Assembly: GCA_035560235.1 (NCBI GenBank)
Contig: DATMAG010000050.1
Span: 1 to 64,000 of the forward strand
DNA from: DASRDU01 sp035560235
GTDB taxonomy: Bacteria; Acidobacteriota; Blastocatellia; RBC074
Direction: 5' to 3'
Length of the DNA: 64,000 nucleotides
Positions 63,739 through 64,000 of this stretch are shown here, one piece after another. Under the pieces are notes generated by a model that saw nothing but the letters and a program-made list of their open reading frames with translations, ran no database searches and had not been told where the DNA came from. A program made the position numbers and the translations under genes. The stretch's first letter is position 1, and each line of letters begins with the position of its first letter.

Positions 63739-64000
63739 AATTCAGATTCTGTCCGATTGCACTGCTGACTTTCTGTCTGGCCGTTTCGGCCTTCGCGCAG
63801 AACTGGCCTTCGTTTCGCGGCGCGAATGCTTCCGGCGTCGTCGAAGGCAAGCCAGTGCCTGTCAAATGGGACGCTGAAAAGAACGTCAACATTGCATGGA
63901 AAGTCGAAATCCCCGGCCTCGCGCATTCAAGTCCCGTCGTGTGGGAAGACAAGGTCTTCGTCACGACTGCGGTCAGCAGCGATCCGAAATCGGTCTTTCG
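63735..64000 (+). CDS. PQQ-type beta-propeller protein (4), N-terminal part
   Basis: The frame starts at GTG 63735 within the ankyrin stop, after AAAGGAG (63721-63727), and is still open at the window edge (88 residues visible). It has a signal peptide (CPIALLTFCLAVSAFAQ) and NWPSFRGANASGVVEGKPV, the start motif shared with the propeller proteins at 54590, 58533 and 60409. The first blade strands follow (VNIAWKVEIPGLAHSSPVVW). Co-translated with the ankyrin protein. Confidence 0.88.
   Translation, partial: MKFRFCPIALLTFCLAVSAFAQNWPSFRGANASGVVEGKPVPVKWDAEKNVNIAWKVEIPGLAHSSPVVWEDKVFVTTAVSSDPKSVF

Overview
The window is a chromosomal segment of a GC-rich (roughly high-50s percent GC) Gram-negative heterotroph. 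An Oar-type TonB receptor with a carboxypeptidase-regulatory-like plug, secreted TPR proteins, two FG-GAP/ASPIC-UnbV proteins, four PQQ-type beta-propeller proteins and NifJ-type pyruvate oxidoreductase together suggest an Acidobacteriota bacterium (perhaps Blastocatellia). This is an inference from gene content; there is no rRNA in the window.

Layout. (1) 1-9179: type I-E CRISPR-Cas on the plus strand: end of cas3, then cse1-cse2-cas7-cas5-cas6e-cas1-cas2, a short leader and an array of 34 repeats and 33 spacers. A 176-bp palindromic repeat element sits between cse2 and cas7 in an otherwise overlapping operon. (2) 9181-10928: fluoride module: promoter, fluoride riboswitch with a mutually exclusive terminator, crcB/fluC, and two DUF190 genes, the second with two fused DUF190 domains. 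(3) 10932-18360: Cu+-type P-ATPase (minus strand), a 613-bp non-coding stretch with two long inverted repeats, an AstE/AspA-like zinc hydrolase, formate-tetrahydrofolate ligase and an ATP-grasp protein. (4) 18532-41517: a carbohydrate locus, all on the plus strand. A strong promoter with a perfect 32-bp palindromic operator over its -10 is followed by two TPR lipoprotein-like or secreted proteins, an Oar-type receptor, a third TPR protein, a LacI-family regulator, GH2, GH51 arabinofuranosidase, GalK, an ASPIC/UnbV protein, a GxxExxY nuclease cassette, two GH43 enzymes and a second ASPIC/UnbV protein. The enzyme set fits uptake and breakdown of an arabinan or arabinogalactan. (5) 41621-50596 (minus): GCS2-CBS fusion, citrate synthase, DHOD-like protein, NifJ and a TorD-like chaperone. 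(6) 50822-54393 (plus): radical SAM protein, AlgE-like outer membrane protein, CDF cation exporter. (7) 54590-64000: PQQ-type propeller proteins interleaved with an iron alcohol dehydrogenase, a C-terminal CxxCH protein, a Uma2 nuclease, a coiled-coil protein and an ankyrin protein.

The most unusual feature is a set of long intergenic palindromes. Most have arms built from degenerate 7-9-nt purine-rich tandem units (ACGGAAMAW, CGCAGAGR, ACGAAGAAC, ACAGAGGAC). At least eleven are present in 24-58 kb and a few more elsewhere. Two of the CGCAGAGG type flank a small PD-(D/E)XK 'GxxExxY' gene, forming a compact cassette that looks like a mobile or domesticated unit. In two places repeat DNA encodes the hydrophobic core of a signal peptide (GH43 at 35243 and the PQQ protein at 54590). 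This repeat network with its nuclease cassette is my best candidate for an undescribed system in the window.
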